From positions 186,001 to 250,000 of the forward strand of contig CAJXJR010000003.1 in NCBI GenBank assembly GCA_913055155.1: a stretch of DNA of 64,000 bases. Reading direction: 5' to 3'. The translations under genes and the position numbers were made by a program. Below the pieces are notes generated by a model. It had not been told where the DNA came from. It made no database searches and saw only the letters and a program-made list of their open reading frames with translations. Origin of the DNA: an uncultured Erythrobacter sp. Lineage in GTDB: Bacteria; Pseudomonadota; Alphaproteobacteria; Sphingomonadales; Sphingomonadaceae. This document shows, in pieces, positions 10,345 to 20,076 of the stretch (the stretch's first letter is position 1; every line of letters starts with the position of its first letter).

Positions 10345-10986
10345 TCAGGCGGGCTTTTTCATCGCCGGGATCAGGTTGATCGCGATCGATATCCGCGTGC
10401 CCTCGCCGTGGAACGGGCGCACCGCGTGCTGCAGCCAGCTGGGGAACATCACGATCATGCCCGTCTTCGGGCGGAACGAGACTTCGCTGGGCATCGCCTG
10501 TCCGCTGCCATCGAGCAACCGCAGGTCGGGCGCGGTCATGCGGATCATCGGCATGCGCGGGTCGAGCAATTGCAGTTCCCCGCCCAGCGCCGGATCGTCA
10601 TCGCCCGCATAGCCATCGTCGAGATAGGCAACGGCAGACCAGAAACTGCCCGGATGGGTGTGATACTGGTTGGCATTGCCCTTGGCGGAAACATTGGCCC
10701 ACATCTCCGGAATCCAGCCGAACCGGCTTTCCTGCGGGCTGCGCACGTCGACGGTCTGCGCATCGGCCATCGTCATCGCCTTGTAGGCGAGCGCGCGCGC
10801 CGCTTCCCCGCCCCAGTCCACCATCTGGGTGTTGGAATGCCAGCCGCCGATATTGCTGATCGTCACGCCGCCCGCATCGCGCGCCATTTCCGCTTCCACC
10901 GCTTCGCGCAGCATGGCGATGCCCGCCTCGCTTTGCAGCCGGTCGACGACGAAAGGCGTGGGAAAGAGGTTGTTCGCCTGGCTCAT
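10345..10986 (-). CDS. TIGR02466-like putative 2OG-Fe(II) oxygenase
   Basis: HTHPGSFWSAVAYLDDGY ... MIVMFPSWLQHAVRPFHGEGTRISIAINL. Confidence 0.75.
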   Translation of the reverse strand: MSQANNLFPTPFVVDRLQSEAGIAMLREAVEAEMARDAGGVTISNIGGWHSNTQMVDWGGEAARALAYKAMTMADAQTVDVRSPQESRFGWIPEMWANVSAKGNANQYHTHPGSFWSAVAYLDDGYAGDDDPALGGELQLLDPRMPMIRMTAPDLRLLDGSGQAMPSEVSFRPKTGMIVMFPSWLQHAVRPFHGEGTRISIAINLIPAMKKPA

Positions 10987-11480
10987 GACGCAGCGATGAT
11001 AGTGCCAAGGTCGGGGAAGTCGATACGCAGGTTGGGCAGCATCCGGCCGCCAACCAGCTTGTCCTTCACCGCGCCGGGCACACCACCCAGCCGACGGTAA
11101 AAGGCAATCGCGCGCGTGTTGGTGGTGAGCACGTCGAGATAGAGGCTGGAACGCCCGCGTGCCCGAAAGCGCCGTGCAGCTTCCGCCATCAGCGCAAGAC
11201 CGATGCCTGCGGACCGGTGTTGCGGCAGCACATGCAGGGTGTTGACCCAGGCCGGCTCGCCATCCCAGGCGAGGATGAAGCCGACGGGTTCGTCCGCTTC
11301 TGCAAGCAGCAGCAGGTCGCCCGCGCCCAACGCCAGCCCGGACCAGTGGCGCGTCATGTTGGCATCGACGGCGGCAAGGTAATCCGGCGCGATGACATCG
11401 GCGTAGCTGTCGCGCCAGCTGGCGGCGTGCAGCTTTGCGATGGCCTGCCGGTCTGCATCACCGGCGGGGCGGATCGTCAC
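10983..11480 (-). CDS. GNAT family N-acetyltransferase
   Basis: VLPQHRSAGIGLALMAEAARRF, LDVLTTNTRAIAFYRRLGG. GTG start at 11480 overlaps the pgk stop as GTGA. Confidence 0.8.
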   Translation of the reverse strand: MTIRPAGDADRQAIAKLHAASWRDSYADVIAPDYLAAVDANMTRHWSGLALGAGDLLLLAEADEPVGFILAWDGEPAWVNTLHVLPQHRSAGIGLALMAEAARRFRARGRSSLYLDVLTTNTRAIAFYRRLGGVPGAVKDKLVGGRMLPNLRIDFPDLGTIIAAS

Positions 11481-12679
11481 GCAGACAGGGCCGCGACGCC
11501 GGGCAGTTCCTTGCCTTCCATCCATTCGAGGAAGGCCCCGCCTGCGGTGGAGACATAGGTAACTTCGTCGGCAACACCGGCATGGGCCAGCGCGGCAACG
11601 GTATCGCCCCCGCCTGCGACCGAGACCAGCGAGCCATCCTGCGTCAGCGCGGCAGCGGTCTTTGCCAGCGCCACGGTCGCTTCGTCGAACGGCGGGGTTT
11701 CAAAGGCGCCCAGCGGGCCGTTCCACACCAGCGTGGCGCAGGTCTTGAGCACGTCGCCCAGCGCCTCGACTGCCTGCGGGCCCACGTCGAGGATCATCTC
11801 GTCAGCGGCTACTTCATGCACGTTGCAGGTGCGCAAGCTTGGCGGATTGGCGGCAAATTCCTTCGCCACCACCACGTCGTACGGCAAGTGGATCGTGCAT
11901 CCGGCTTCGTCCGCTGCATCCATGATGGCGCGCGCGGTATCGGTCAGGTCGTGCTCGCACAGGCTCTTGCCCACGTCCACGCCATTGGCGGCGAGGAAGG
12001 TGTTGGCCATGCCGCCGCCGATAATCAGGTGCTGCACCTTGGTGACAAGGTGTTCCAGCACCGCCAGCTTGGTGGAGACCTTGGCCCCGCCCACCACGGC
12101 GGCAACCGGTGGCTTGGGATTGCCCAGCGCCGCGTCGAGCGCTTTCAGTTCCTTCTCCATCGCCCGGCCAGCATAGGCGGGCAGCAGGTGCGCCAGGCCT
12201 TCGGTGGTGGCGTGCGCGCGGTGCGCGGCGGAGAAGGCCTCGTTGACGTAGAAATCGCCGTTGGCGGCGATGGCCTTGGCAAAGGCCGGGTCGTTGGCCT
12301 CCTCACCCGGCCAGAACCGGGTGTTTTCCATCAGGCCGATATCGCCGGGGCCGAGAATGTCGATCGCCTGCGCGGCGACAGGCCCGGCGATTTCGGGGAT
12401 GAACATGATTTCCTTGTCCATCACCTCTTCCACCGCGCCCAGCACTTCGCTCAGGCTCAGGGTGGAGTGGCGCTCGCCCTTGGGGCGCCCGAAATGCGCC
12501 AGCAACAGCACCTTGGCGCCGCGATCGCTGAGTTCCAGGATCGTCGGCGCCACGGCGCGGGCACGGGTGAGATCGGTCGCACGGCCATCGGCCATCGGCA
12601 GGTTGAGATCGACGCGGACCAGCGCGCGCTGGCCGGTCAGGTCCTGCGGCAGATCGTCGAGGGTCTTGAACGCACCCAT
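11477..12679 (-). CDS. pgk: phosphoglycerate kinase
   Basis: RVDLNLPM, LLAHFGRPKGER, GGAKVSTKLAVLEHL, VAGGGDTVAAL; start at MGAFKTLDDL. Confidence 0.96.
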   Translation of the reverse strand: MGAFKTLDDLPQDLTGQRALVRVDLNLPMADGRATDLTRARAVAPTILELSDRGAKVLLLAHFGRPKGERHSTLSLSEVLGAVEEVMDKEIMFIPEIAGPVAAQAIDILGPGDIGLMENTRFWPGEEANDPAFAKAIAANGDFYVNEAFSAAHRAHATTEGLAHLLPAYAGRAMEKELKALDAALGNPKPPVAAVVGGAKVSTKLAVLEHLVTKVQHLIIGGGMANTFLAANGVDVGKSLCEHDLTDTARAIMDAADEAGCTIHLPYDVVVAKEFAANPPSLRTCNVHEVAADEMILDVGPQAVEALGDVLKTCATLVWNGPLGAFETPPFDEATVALAKTAAALTQDGSLVSVAGGGDTVAALAHAGVADEVTYVSTAGGAFLEWMEGKELPGVAALSA

Positions 12680-12690
12680 GCCAGCCTCCC

Positions 12691-13698
12691 CTAGAGGAAC
12701 TTCGCCATCACGCCCGCAGTGTCGATCATGCGGTTGGAGAAGCCCCATTCGTTGTCGTACCAGCTGACCACGCGGGCCAGCTTGCCTTCCATCACCGAGG
12801 TTTCCAGGCTGTCGATGGTGGAACTGGCCGGGTAGTGGTTGAAGTCCGAGCTGACGAGCGGCTTGTCCGTATAGTCGAGCACGCCCTTCATCTTGCCTTC
12901 CGCGGCCGCCTTCAGCGCCTCGTTCAGTTCTTCGGCGCTCGTGTCGCGACCAGGCTGGAACACCAGGTCAACCAGCGACACGTTCGGCGTCGGCACGCGG
13001 ACCGAGGAGCCGTCGAGCTTGCCGGCCAGTTCGGGCAGCACCAGGCCCACCGCGCGGGCAGCACCCGTCGTCGTCGGGATCATGTTCTGCGCCCCGCCAC
13101 GCGCACGGCGCAGGTCGCTATGCATCTGGTCCAGCATGCGCTGGTCGTTGGTGTAGGAATGGATCGTGGTCATGAAGCCACGCTCGATTCCCACGGTTTC
13201 GTGCAGCACCTTGGCCATCGGCGACAGGCAGTTGGTGGTGCAGCTGGCGTTGGAAACGATCACGTCGTCAGCCGTCAGCACGTCGTGGTTCACGCCGTAG
13301 ACGACCGTTGCCGAAACGCCCTTGGCCGGGGCCGAAATCAGCACGCGCTTGGCGCCGGCATCAAGGTGCGGCTTGGCGGCATCGTGGCTCTGGAAGAAGC
13401 CGGTGCATTCCAGCACGATATCCACGCCCATTTCGCCGTGCGGCAGCTTGCCCGGATCGCGCTCGCTGGTGACGGCGATGGACTTGCCATTCACCACCAG
13501 GTTGTTGCCGTCGACCTCCACCGTGCCGGGGAAACGGCCGTGGGTGCTGTCGAAACCGAACAGCAGGGCATTGGCGTTCACGTCCGCGAGGTCGTTGATC
13601 GCAACGAGTTCGAAATCGTGGTCGTCACGTTCCAGGAGGGCGCGCGCGACAAGCCGCCCGATACGTCCGAAACCGTTGATCGAAACCTTGTTCGCCAT
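12691..13698 (-). CDS. gap: glyceraldehyde-3-phosphate dehydrogenase, type I
   Basis: [19 protein letters not shown] ... [18 protein letters not shown] ... [12 protein letters not shown]. Confidence 0.97.
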   Translation of the reverse strand: MANKVSINGFGRIGRLVARALLERDDHDFELVAINDLADVNANALLFGFDSTHGRFPGTVEVDGNNLVVNGKSIAVTSERDPGKLPHGEMGVDIVLECTGFFQSHDAAKPHLDAGAKRVLISAPAKGVSATVVYGVNHDVLTADDVIVSNASCTTNCLSPMAKVLHETVGIERGFMTTIHSYTNDQRMLDQMHSDLRRARGGAQNMIPTTTGAARAVGLVLPELAGKLDGSSVRVPTPNVSLVDLVFQPGRDTSAEELNEALKAAAEGKMKGVLDYTDKPLVSSDFNHYPASSTIDSLETSVMEGKLARVVSWYDNEWGFSNRMIDTAGVMAKFL

Positions 13699-13713
13699 GG
13701 TAGAAACTCCTGC

Positions 13714-15696
13714 TTAGTCGTTCAATTTACTGATAATCTGGGGCACGATGGCATCGGGAGTCAGGCCAAACTTCTTGAACAGCTCGCCTGCCGGGGCCGA
13801 AGCGCCGAAGCGGTCGATGCCGAAGTTCAGGCCATCGGTGCCGGTGTAGCGTTCCCAGCCGAAGGTGGTGCCGGCCTCCACGCTGACCTTCAGCGCATCG
13901 GCGGGCAGCAAGTCGGCCTTGTAGGCAGCGTCCTGCTCGTCGAACAGTTCGGTGCAGACCATGGAGACCACGTCGGTGCCCACCCCTTCCTTCTCCAGAC
14001 GCTCGGCACAGTCCAGCGCCAGCGACACTTCGCTGCCGGTCGCCATCAGCACCACGCGGCGCTTGTTGCCGGCGCGCTTCAGGCGATAACCGCCCTTGGA
14101 ACACATGTCCGTCTCGTCGGGCGCGTTGCGCACCTGCGGCAGGCCCTGGCGGCTGAGCGCGATGATCGACGGGCGATCCTTCTGCGCCAGTGCAACCTGC
14201 CAGCATTCCGCGGTTTCCACCCGGTCTGCCGGGCGCATCACCAGCACGCCGGGCATGGCGCGCAGGCTCTGCAAGTGCTCGATCGGCTGGTGGGTAGGAC
14301 CGTCTTCGCCGAGGCCGATGGAATCGTGCGTCATCACGTAGATCACGCGCTGTTCCTGCAGTGCCGACAGGCGGATTGCGCCGCGGGCATAGTCGGTGAA
14401 CACCAGGAAGGTGCCGCCATAGGGGATCACGCCGCCGTGCAGCGCCATGCCGTTCATCGCCGCCGACATGCCGAATTCGCGAATGCCGTAATAGACATAG
14501 CGGCCAGCATAGTCGTCTGCCGTGAACGGCGTGGTGGCCGCCGTCTTGGTGTTGTTCGAACCGGTCAGGTCGGCGCTGCCGCCGATCATTTCCGGCACTT
14601 GCGCGGTGAGCACGTCGAGGGCGTTCTCGCTGGCCTTGCGAGTCGCGAGCTTTTCCGGGCTTTCCAGCCACTTGGCCAGCGTCTTTGCCGCCTTGTCTCC
14701 GGCCGGCAGGTCTCCCGCCATGCGGCGCGTGAACTCGGCCTTGTCGCTCGATGCCTCCAGGCGCGCCTGCCACTCGGCGCGGGCTGCCGCGCCGCGGGTA
14801 CCGGTGGCCAGCCAGTTGGCGCGGATATCCTCGGGCACTTCGAAGGGCGGATAATCCCAGCCCAGCGTCTTGCGCGCGGCGGCCACTTCATCCTCGCCCA
14901 GCGGCGAGCCGTGGGTGGCGCTGGTGCCCTGCTTGTTGGGCGCGCCCTTGCCAATGATCGTGGTGCAGCGCACCAGCGTGGGGCGGCTGTCGTCGGCCAG
15001 CGCCTCGTCCAGTGCGCGACGGATATCCGCAGGGTCGTGGCCATGACAGCCCACCACCTGCCAGCCAGTCGCCTGATAGCGCGCAGGCACGTCTTCCGAG
15101 GAGGACAGCGAGACCTTGCCGTCGATGGTGATGTCGTTGTCGTCCCACAGCACGATCAGCTTGCCCAGCTTAAGGTGGCCGGCAAGGCCGATGGCTTCGT
15201 GGTTGATGCCTTCCATCAGGCAGCCGTCACCCGCGACCACCCAGGTACGGTGGTCGACCAGGTCATCGCCGAACACCGCGTTCAGGTGACGCTCCGCCAT
15301 CGCCATGCCCACGGCCATCGCCAGGCCCTGCCCCAGCGGGCCGGTGGTGGCCTCCACGCCGGGGATCAGGAAGTTTTCCGGGTGTCCCGCGCAAGGGCTG
15401 CCCAGCTGGCGGAAGTTCCGGATATCGTCCAGCGTGGGCGAGTCGTAGCCGGACAGGTGCAGCAGCGAATAGAGCAGCATCGAACCGTGGCCCGCGCTCA
15501 GCACGAAGCGGTCGCGGTCTGCCCAGTCGGGCGCCTTGGGGTCGAACTTCAGGTAGTCGTTCCACAGCACGGTGGCGACATCGGCCATGCCCATCGGCAT
15601 GCCGGGGTGGCCTGAATTCGCAGCCTGCACCGCGTCCATCGACAGGGCGCGGATGGCATTGGCCATGTTGGTGTAACGGGCGGTGTCGTCGCTCAT
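13714..15696 (-). CDS. tkt: transketolase
   Basis: 660 aa; AANSGHPGMPMGMADVATVLW, GDGCLMEGINHEAIGLAGHL, THDSIGLGEDGPTHQPIEHL. Confidence 0.96.
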   Translation of the reverse strand: MSDDTARYTNMANAIRALSMDAVQAANSGHPGMPMGMADVATVLWNDYLKFDPKAPDWADRDRFVLSAGHGSMLLYSLLHLSGYDSPTLDDIRNFRQLGSPCAGHPENFLIPGVEATTGPLGQGLAMAVGMAMAERHLNAVFGDDLVDHRTWVVAGDGCLMEGINHEAIGLAGHLKLGKLIVLWDDNDITIDGKVSLSSSEDVPARYQATGWQVVGCHGHDPADIRRALDEALADDSRPTLVRCTTIIGKGAPNKQGTSATHGSPLGEDEVAAARKTLGWDYPPFEVPEDIRANWLATGTRGAAARAEWQARLEASSDKAEFTRRMAGDLPAGDKAAKTLAKWLESPEKLATRKASENALDVLTAQVPEMIGGSADLTGSNNTKTAATTPFTADDYAGRYVYYGIREFGMSAAMNGMALHGGVIPYGGTFLVFTDYARGAIRLSALQEQRVIYVMTHDSIGLGEDGPTHQPIEHLQSLRAMPGVLVMRPADRVETAECWQVALAQKDRPSIIALSRQGLPQVRNAPDETDMCSKGGYRLKRAGNKRRVVLMATGSEVSLALDCAERLEKEGVGTDVVSMVCTELFDEQDAAYKADLLPADALKVSVEAGTTFGWERYTGTDGLNFGIDRFGASAPAGELFKKFGLTPDAIVPQIISKLND

Positions 15697-15902
15697 GCGT
15701 TTGAGCCTCCTCGCGAGGGTGCCGCCTCCAAAGCGGCGATTCGGTTGCGCGCTGTGTGGTGGCGACGGCGTGGAAGGTCAAGCAAGACCCCCTTGAGATC
15801 GCACAAGCGGCAATTCACCCGGGTGCCATCTGGCCGAGAGTTATTCACAGCTCGCCGCTCCATATGCTTGCCGACGCGGGCTTTGCAGCTAATTCTGAAT
15901 GG

Positions 15903-16088
15903 ATGGAAGGGGACCGCATCGCGAGGGCGCTGGCCCGCATAGAAGCCGCCTCGGCCCGGATCGAGGCTGCGGCTGCCCATGGCGCGCCCGCCGATGCTAC
16001 ACTCCAGGCCCGCTACGACAGGCTGCGGAGCGAAGCCGAACACGCGCTGGCAGAGGTCGACGCGCTGATCAAGGCACTGGAATCATGA
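15903..16088 (+). CDS. hypothetical protein upstream of zapA
   Basis: Short coiled-coil-like protein MEGDRIARALARIEAASARIEAAAAH...; overlaps the zapA start (ATGA). Exact start uncertain. Confidence 0.6.
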   Translation: MEGDRIARALARIEAASARIEAAAAHGAPADATLQARYDRLRSEAEHALAEVDALIKALES

Positions 16089-16399
16089 GCAACGTGACGC
16101 TGGAAATCGCCGGTCGCCGCTACACCATCGCCTGCGCGCCAGGGGAAGAAGAGCATATCGAGGGGCTCGGCGCCTCGATCGATGCCAAGCTGCGCCAGCT
16201 CGACAGCCTGAACGGCCAGTCGCCAGAGCGAATCCTGCTCTACGCCTCGCTATTGCTGGCAGACGAACTGCACGAGGCGAAATCGTCACCGCCGCCGTTT
16301 GCGGAGCCGGATAGCGCACACGCCGAAACGCTCGAAAAAATGGCCGATCGGCTGGAAAGCCTTGCGGAGCGGCTTGAGAGTGGCGCTGCCAGCACCTAA
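16085..16399 (+). CDS. zapA: cell division protein ZapA
   Basis: MSNVTLEIAGRRYTIACAPGEEEHIEGLGASIDAKLRQL ... RILLYASLLLADEL; followed by 6S RNA and fau. Confidence 0.88.
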   Translation: MSNVTLEIAGRRYTIACAPGEEEHIEGLGASIDAKLRQLDSLNGQSPERILLYASLLLADELHEAKSSPPPFAEPDSAHAETLEKMADRLESLAERLESGAAST

Positions 16400-16402
16400 G
16401 TG

Positions 16403-16583
16403 AGGCTTGGCGGGACTGCCCGGCACGAGCCAGGTGTGAAAATCCCTGAGGCTATAAGCAATCCAAGGGAGCTGTCCCTACTGCGTTCACGGGTTCGTCC
16501 CAAGGGCGCGGATATATGGCGCCCACCTGACGTTGAGGCGTCAGAGGATTTCCCGGCAAACGACCCATGGTGGTTCCGCCACA
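16403..16583 (+). ncRNA. ssrS: 6S RNA
   Basis: Position between zapA and fau, the conserved 6S location. Closing stem TTGGCGGGAC.../...GGTTCCGCCA brackets a region with a central bubble (AATCCCTGAGGC...). Ends approximate. Confidence 0.8.
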
Positions 16584-16590
16584 CCTGTAT

Positions 16591-16695
16591 GATGCGCTAC
16601 CGCTGCACTACTTGAGCGCGGTGGATGATGCGCTACCGCTGCGCTACTTGAGCGCGGTATGTATTGCGCCACCGCTACGCTACTTGAGCGCGGTG
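16591..16695 (+). repeat. three tandem copies of a 36-bp-period hairpin-forming repeat
   Basis: Copies start at 16591, 16627 and 16663: GATGCGCTACCGCTGCACTACTTGAGCGCGGTG / GATGCGCTACCGCTGCGCTACTTGAGCGCGGTA / ATTGCGCCACCGCTACGCTACTTGAGCGCGGTG. Confidence 0.95.
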
Positions 16696-16712
16696 TTGAG
16701 GCAGGAGCGATT

Positions 16713-17297
16713 GTGACCGACATTTCCCAACAGAAAGCCGCGATCCGCAAGCAACTGCGCAAGGCCCGGCGCGAACATGCAGCTGCCCTGCCGAAGGAAG
16801 TGAGCGCGCTGGTGTTTCGCGCCCCGCCCGCCCCGGTGCTCGAACTGGTGCCCGCAGGCGCAACCATCGGCCTGTACCGCGCGGACACAGGCGAAGCGCC
16901 CGTCCGCAGCTATGCCCGCCATTTCATGGAGGCAGGCCACCCCATCGCCCTGCCCCGGATCACCACGCTGGCCGAGCCGATGACCTTCCACCTCCACACC
17001 GATCCCTATGGCGAGAGCGACCTGGTCGAAGGGCCGATGGGCCTGATGCAGCCGGCCGCCGAGGCGCAGATCGTCGAGCCCCAGGTGCTGTTCATGCCGC
17101 TGGTGGGTTTTACCGAGCGCGGCGAGCGCATCGGCCAGGGCGGCGGCTTCTACGATCGCTGGCTGGCCGCCCATCCCGACACGCTGGCCGTGGGCATGGC
17201 CTGGGACGTGCAGAAGGTGGACGAACTGCCGGTGGAAGACCACGACATGCCGCTGGCTGCCATCATCACCCCCACCCGAATCTACGGACCGTTCTGA
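16713..17297 (+). CDS. fau: 5-formyltetrahydrofolate cyclo-ligase
   Basis: GERIGQGGGFYDRWLA signature, location after 6S RNA; GTG start VTDISQQKAAIRKQLRKARRE preferred over the repeat-derived upstream ATG. Confidence 0.88.
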   Translation: MTDISQQKAAIRKQLRKARREHAAALPKEVSALVFRAPPAPVLELVPAGATIGLYRADTGEAPVRSYARHFMEAGHPIALPRITTLAEPMTFHLHTDPYGESDLVEGPMGLMQPAAEAQIVEPQVLFMPLVGFTERGERIGQGGGFYDRWLAAHPDTLAVGMAWDVQKVDELPVEDHDMPLAAIITPTRIYGPF

Positions 17298-17536
17298 TGC
17301 GCACCGAACCCACCTGGAGAATCCCTGTCGGCATCCTGGGGCTGATTTTCGGCCTGCTGGTCTATGGTGCGGTGATCGCGCGCTATGCCCCCGGCATCAT
17401 CGGCAGCTGGCCGGTGTGGGCACAGACCGTGGTCTACGTGGTGCTGGGCGTCATCTGGCTGCTGCCGCTCAAGCGCTTCCTGATCTGGATGGACACCGGG
17501 CGCACTTCACCCCCGGATCGAAACGACCAAAACTGA
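17297..17536 (+). CDS. DUF2842 domain-containing small membrane protein
   Basis: 79 aa with two TM segments: MRTEPTWRIPVGILGLIFGLLVYGAVIARYAPGIIGSWPVWAQTVVYVVLGVIWLLPLKRFLIWM. Confidence 0.75.
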   Translation: MRTEPTWRIPVGILGLIFGLLVYGAVIARYAPGIIGSWPVWAQTVVYVVLGVIWLLPLKRFLIWMDTGRTSPPDRNDQN

Positions 17537-17550
17537 GAGGAAGTCCCAAG

Positions 17551-17627
17551 TGGCGCGAGTGACGGGACTCGAACCCGCGACCCTCGGCGTGACAGGCCGA
17601 TACTCTAACCAACTGAGCTACACCCGC
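17551..17627 (-). tRNA. tRNA-Asp(GTC), CCA encoded
   Basis: Reverse complement GCGGGTGTAGCTCAGTTGGTTAGAGTATCGGCCTGTCACGCCGAGGGTCGCGGGTTCGAGTCCCGTCACTCGCGCCA. Confidence 0.95.
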
Positions 17628-17735
17628 GCATCTAAGCGGCTCTAGCGCCTCTTGGGAGCCGCGCATCTAGTGGAGGGTCTCACCCCTGTCAACACACCAG
17701 AAGCGGCTTTTTGAACTATCTTCAAAATGCCCGGT

Positions 17736-19013
17736 TTACCCGGCCAGAATCGTGGCCGGAGCCTCGATCAGCTTCTTCACTTCCTGCACGAACGCGGCGG
17801 CATCGTAGCCGTCCACCACGCGGTGATCGCAAGAGATCGAAATGTTCATCAGCTTGCGTTTCTCGATCCGTTCCTGCCCGTCCGCCCCGGTCACGAACAT
17901 GGGCCGTTCGACGATGCGATTCGGGCCGATGATGGCGACTTCAGGGCGATTGATGACGGGCGTCGTCGCCACCCCGCCCAGCGGACCGAGCGACGTGATC
18001 GTCAGGGTGGAGCCGGACAGTTCTTCAGATTTCGCGCTACCATTGCGCGCCGCTTCGGCCAGGCGGGTAATCTCGCGCGCCAGCTGCCACAGGTTCTTGC
18101 CCTGCGCATCGCGAATCACCGGCACCATCAGGCCATTGTCGGTCATGGTCGCCATGCCCAGGTGAACGCTGCCGTGGCGGGTGACCACCTTGGCCTCGTC
18201 ATCGAAACGGGCGTTGATCATCGGGAAGTTGGGCAGCGCCTTGCAGATCGCGCTGATAAGCAGCGGCAGCATGGTAAGCTTGGGTCGGTCTCCCCGATTC
18301 TCGTTAAGCTGCGCCCGCGTGCGCTCCAGCTCGGTAACGTCGCATTCCTCGACATAGGTGAAATGCGGGATGTTGCGTTTCGCAGCCTGCATGTTCTCGG
18401 CAATCCGCTTGCGCAGGCCGATCACCTTGATCGTCTCGTCAGCGCGGGCAGGCGCGGCGGCGGCGAAACCGCCGGTGTAGCTGATGAAGGCGTCGAGATC
18501 GGCGTGGCGGATACGGCCATCCTCGGCGGGCTTCACCTGGGCAAGATCGATGCCAAGGTCTTTGGCGCGCTTGCGCACGGCGGGGGAAGCGAGAACCTTG
18601 GTAGCAGCGGGAGCGGGCGCGGGAGCAGGAGCCGGTGAAGGCTCGCTCGCTGGTTCAGGCTCGGGCTCGGGCTCAGGTTTGGGTTCAGGTGCGGACTCCG
18701 GCGCTGGTTCGGCTTCGGGCGCAGCTTCCGCCGCCGCCTCGTTCTCCTCCAGCACCTCGTCGGGCACTTCGCCTTCGACTTCGATCACCACCAGCATGCC
18801 GCCGATGGCCACGGTGTCGCCAACCTCGCCGGCGACTTCCAGCACCTTGCCCGCCACCGGGCTTTCCATTTCCACCGTCGCCTTGTCGGTCATCATGTCG
18901 GCCAGCTGGCCGTCTTCCTCGACCATGTCTCCCGGCTTCACGTGCCAGGCGACGATCTCGGCCTCGGCAATGCCTTCGCCGATATCGGGCAGGTTGAAGG
19001 TGAACTTGGCCAT
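17736..19013 (-). CDS. bkdB: branched-chain alpha-keto acid dehydrogenase E2 (lipoamide acyltransferase)
   Basis: Lipoyl domain (MTDKATVEMESPVAGKV), E3-binding domain, catalytic DHRVVDGYDAAAFVQ. Confidence 0.88.
   Translation of the reverse strand: MAKFTFNLPDIGEGIAEAEIVAWHVKPGDMVEEDGQLADMMTDKATVEMESPVAGKVLEVAGEVGDTVAIGGMLVVIEVEGEVPDEVLEENEAAAEAAPEAEPAPESAPEPKPEPEPEPEPASEPSPAPAPAPAPAATKVLASPAVRKRAKDLGIDLAQVKPAEDGRIRHADLDAFISYTGGFAAAAPARADETIKVIGLRKRIAENMQAAKRNIPHFTYVEECDVTELERTRAQLNENRGDRPKLTMLPLLISAICKALPNFPMINARFDDEAKVVTRHGSVHLGMATMTDNGLMVPVIRDAQGKNLWQLAREITRLAEAARNGSAKSEELSGSTLTITSLGPLGGVATTPVINRPEVAIIGPNRIVERPMFVTGADGQERIEKRKLMNISISCDHRVVDGYDAAAFVQEVKKLIEAPATILAG
18610..18735 (-). repeat. 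low-complexity Pro/Glu/Ala interdomain linker of E2
   Basis: Encodes EPAPESAPEPKPEPEPEPEPASEPSPAPAPAPAPA; hexamer-like GGCTCG/GGTTCA repetition in DNA. Confidence 0.8.
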
Positions 19014-19017
19014 GGCC

Positions 19018-20076
19018 TTACGCCTCCAGCAATTTGTCGATGGCCTCGCCGATGCGGACGGGGCCGGGGAAGTAGGCCCACTCAAGGCTGTGCGGATAGG
19101 GGGTATCGAAGCCGGTGACGCGCTCGATCGGCGCCTCCAGGTGGTAGAAGCAGCGTTCCTGCACCAGTGCCGACAGTTCCGAACCGAAGCCGGAGGTGCG
19201 AGTTGCCTCGTGCACGATCAGGCATTTGCCGGTCTTCTCCACCGAGGCCTCGATCGCCTCGATATCCAGCGGCACCAGCGTGCGCAGGTCGAGGATCTCT
19301 GCATCCACGCCCTTTTCGCGCGCGACGCTCTCTACCACGTGGACCATGGTGCCGTAGGCCAGGATGGTCAGCGCCTCGCCCTCGCGCACCGTGCGCGCCT
19401 TGCCCAGCGGGATCTTGTAGTAATCGGTCGGCACCTGCGCCTGCGGAAAGCCTTTCCAGCTCTTGGCGGGCTTGTCGTAGTACCCGTCGAACGGGCCATT
19501 ATAGATGCGCTTGGGCTCGAAGAAGATGACCGGGTCATTGTCCTCGATGCAGGAAATCAGCAGGCCCTTGGCATCGTAGGGGGTGGACGGCACCACCGTC
19601 TTCAGGCCGCTGACGTGGGTGAAGATCGATTCCGGGCTCTGCGAGTGGGTCTGCCCGCCGAAGATGCCGCCGCCAAAGGGGCTGCGTACCGTCATGGGTG
19701 CGATGAATTCCGCCGCCGAGCGATAGCGCAGGCGCGCCGCTTCGCTCACCAGCTGGTCGAGACCGGGGTAGATATAGTCGGCGAACTGGATTTCGGGCAC
19801 CGGGCGCAGGCCATAGGCCCCCATCCCCACCGCCACGCCGATGATACCGCATTCGGAAATCGGCGTGTCGAACACGCGGGTCTTGCCGTACTTTTCCTGC
19901 AACCCGGCGGTGCAACGGAACACCCCGCCGAAATAGCCGATGTCCTCGCCCAGCAGGATCACGTCGGGGTCGCGTTCCAGCATGATATCGAGCGCGGAAT
20001 TGATCGCCTCGATCATGTTCATCTCGCGCACGTCGCCAGTGCTTTCAGTCGCGACTTCGGAAGCCATCTGGTTCAT
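19018..20076 (-). CDS. bkdA2: branched-chain alpha-keto acid dehydrogenase E1 beta
   Basis: MNMIEAINSALDIMLERDPDVILLGEDIGYFGGVFRCTAGLQEKYG; E1-beta transketolase fold. Confidence 0.9.
   Translation of the reverse strand: MNQMASEVATESTGDVREMNMIEAINSALDIMLERDPDVILLGEDIGYFGGVFRCTAGLQEKYGKTRVFDTPISECGIIGVAVGMGAYGLRPVPEIQFADYIYPGLDQLVSEAARLRYRSAAEFIAPMTVRSPFGGGIFGGQTHSQSPESIFTHVSGLKTVVPSTPYDAKGLLISCIEDNDPVIFFEPKRIYNGPFDGYYDKPAKSWKGFPQAQVPTDYYKIPLGKARTVREGEALTILAYGTMVHVVESVAREKGVDAEILDLRTLVPLDIEAIEASVEKTGKCLIVHEATRTSGFGSELSALVQERCFYHLEAPIERVTGFDTPYPHSLEWAYFPGPVRIGEAIDKLLEA

Noticed and set aside
15703-15738. Possible riboswitch-like fold (GCCGC/GCGGC hairpin plus CCTCGCGAGG palindrome) at the tkt ribosome-binding site
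   Set aside because: Short stems common at this GC content; palindrome cannot close a hairpin with a 2-nt loop; no known riboswitch signature.
15838-15850. DnaA box-like TTATTCACA
   Set aside because: Single mismatched copy, no cluster and no origin-associated genes.
16591-16695. CRISPR-like array
   Set aside because: The period is 36 bp and the repeated unit fills at least 33 bp of it; there are no unique spacers and no cas genes.
16541-16888. Minus-strand ORF with 12-aa repeats (SAAVAHHPPRSS)
   Set aside because: Antisense to 6S RNA and fau; the peptide repeat is a by-product of the 36-bp DNA repeat.
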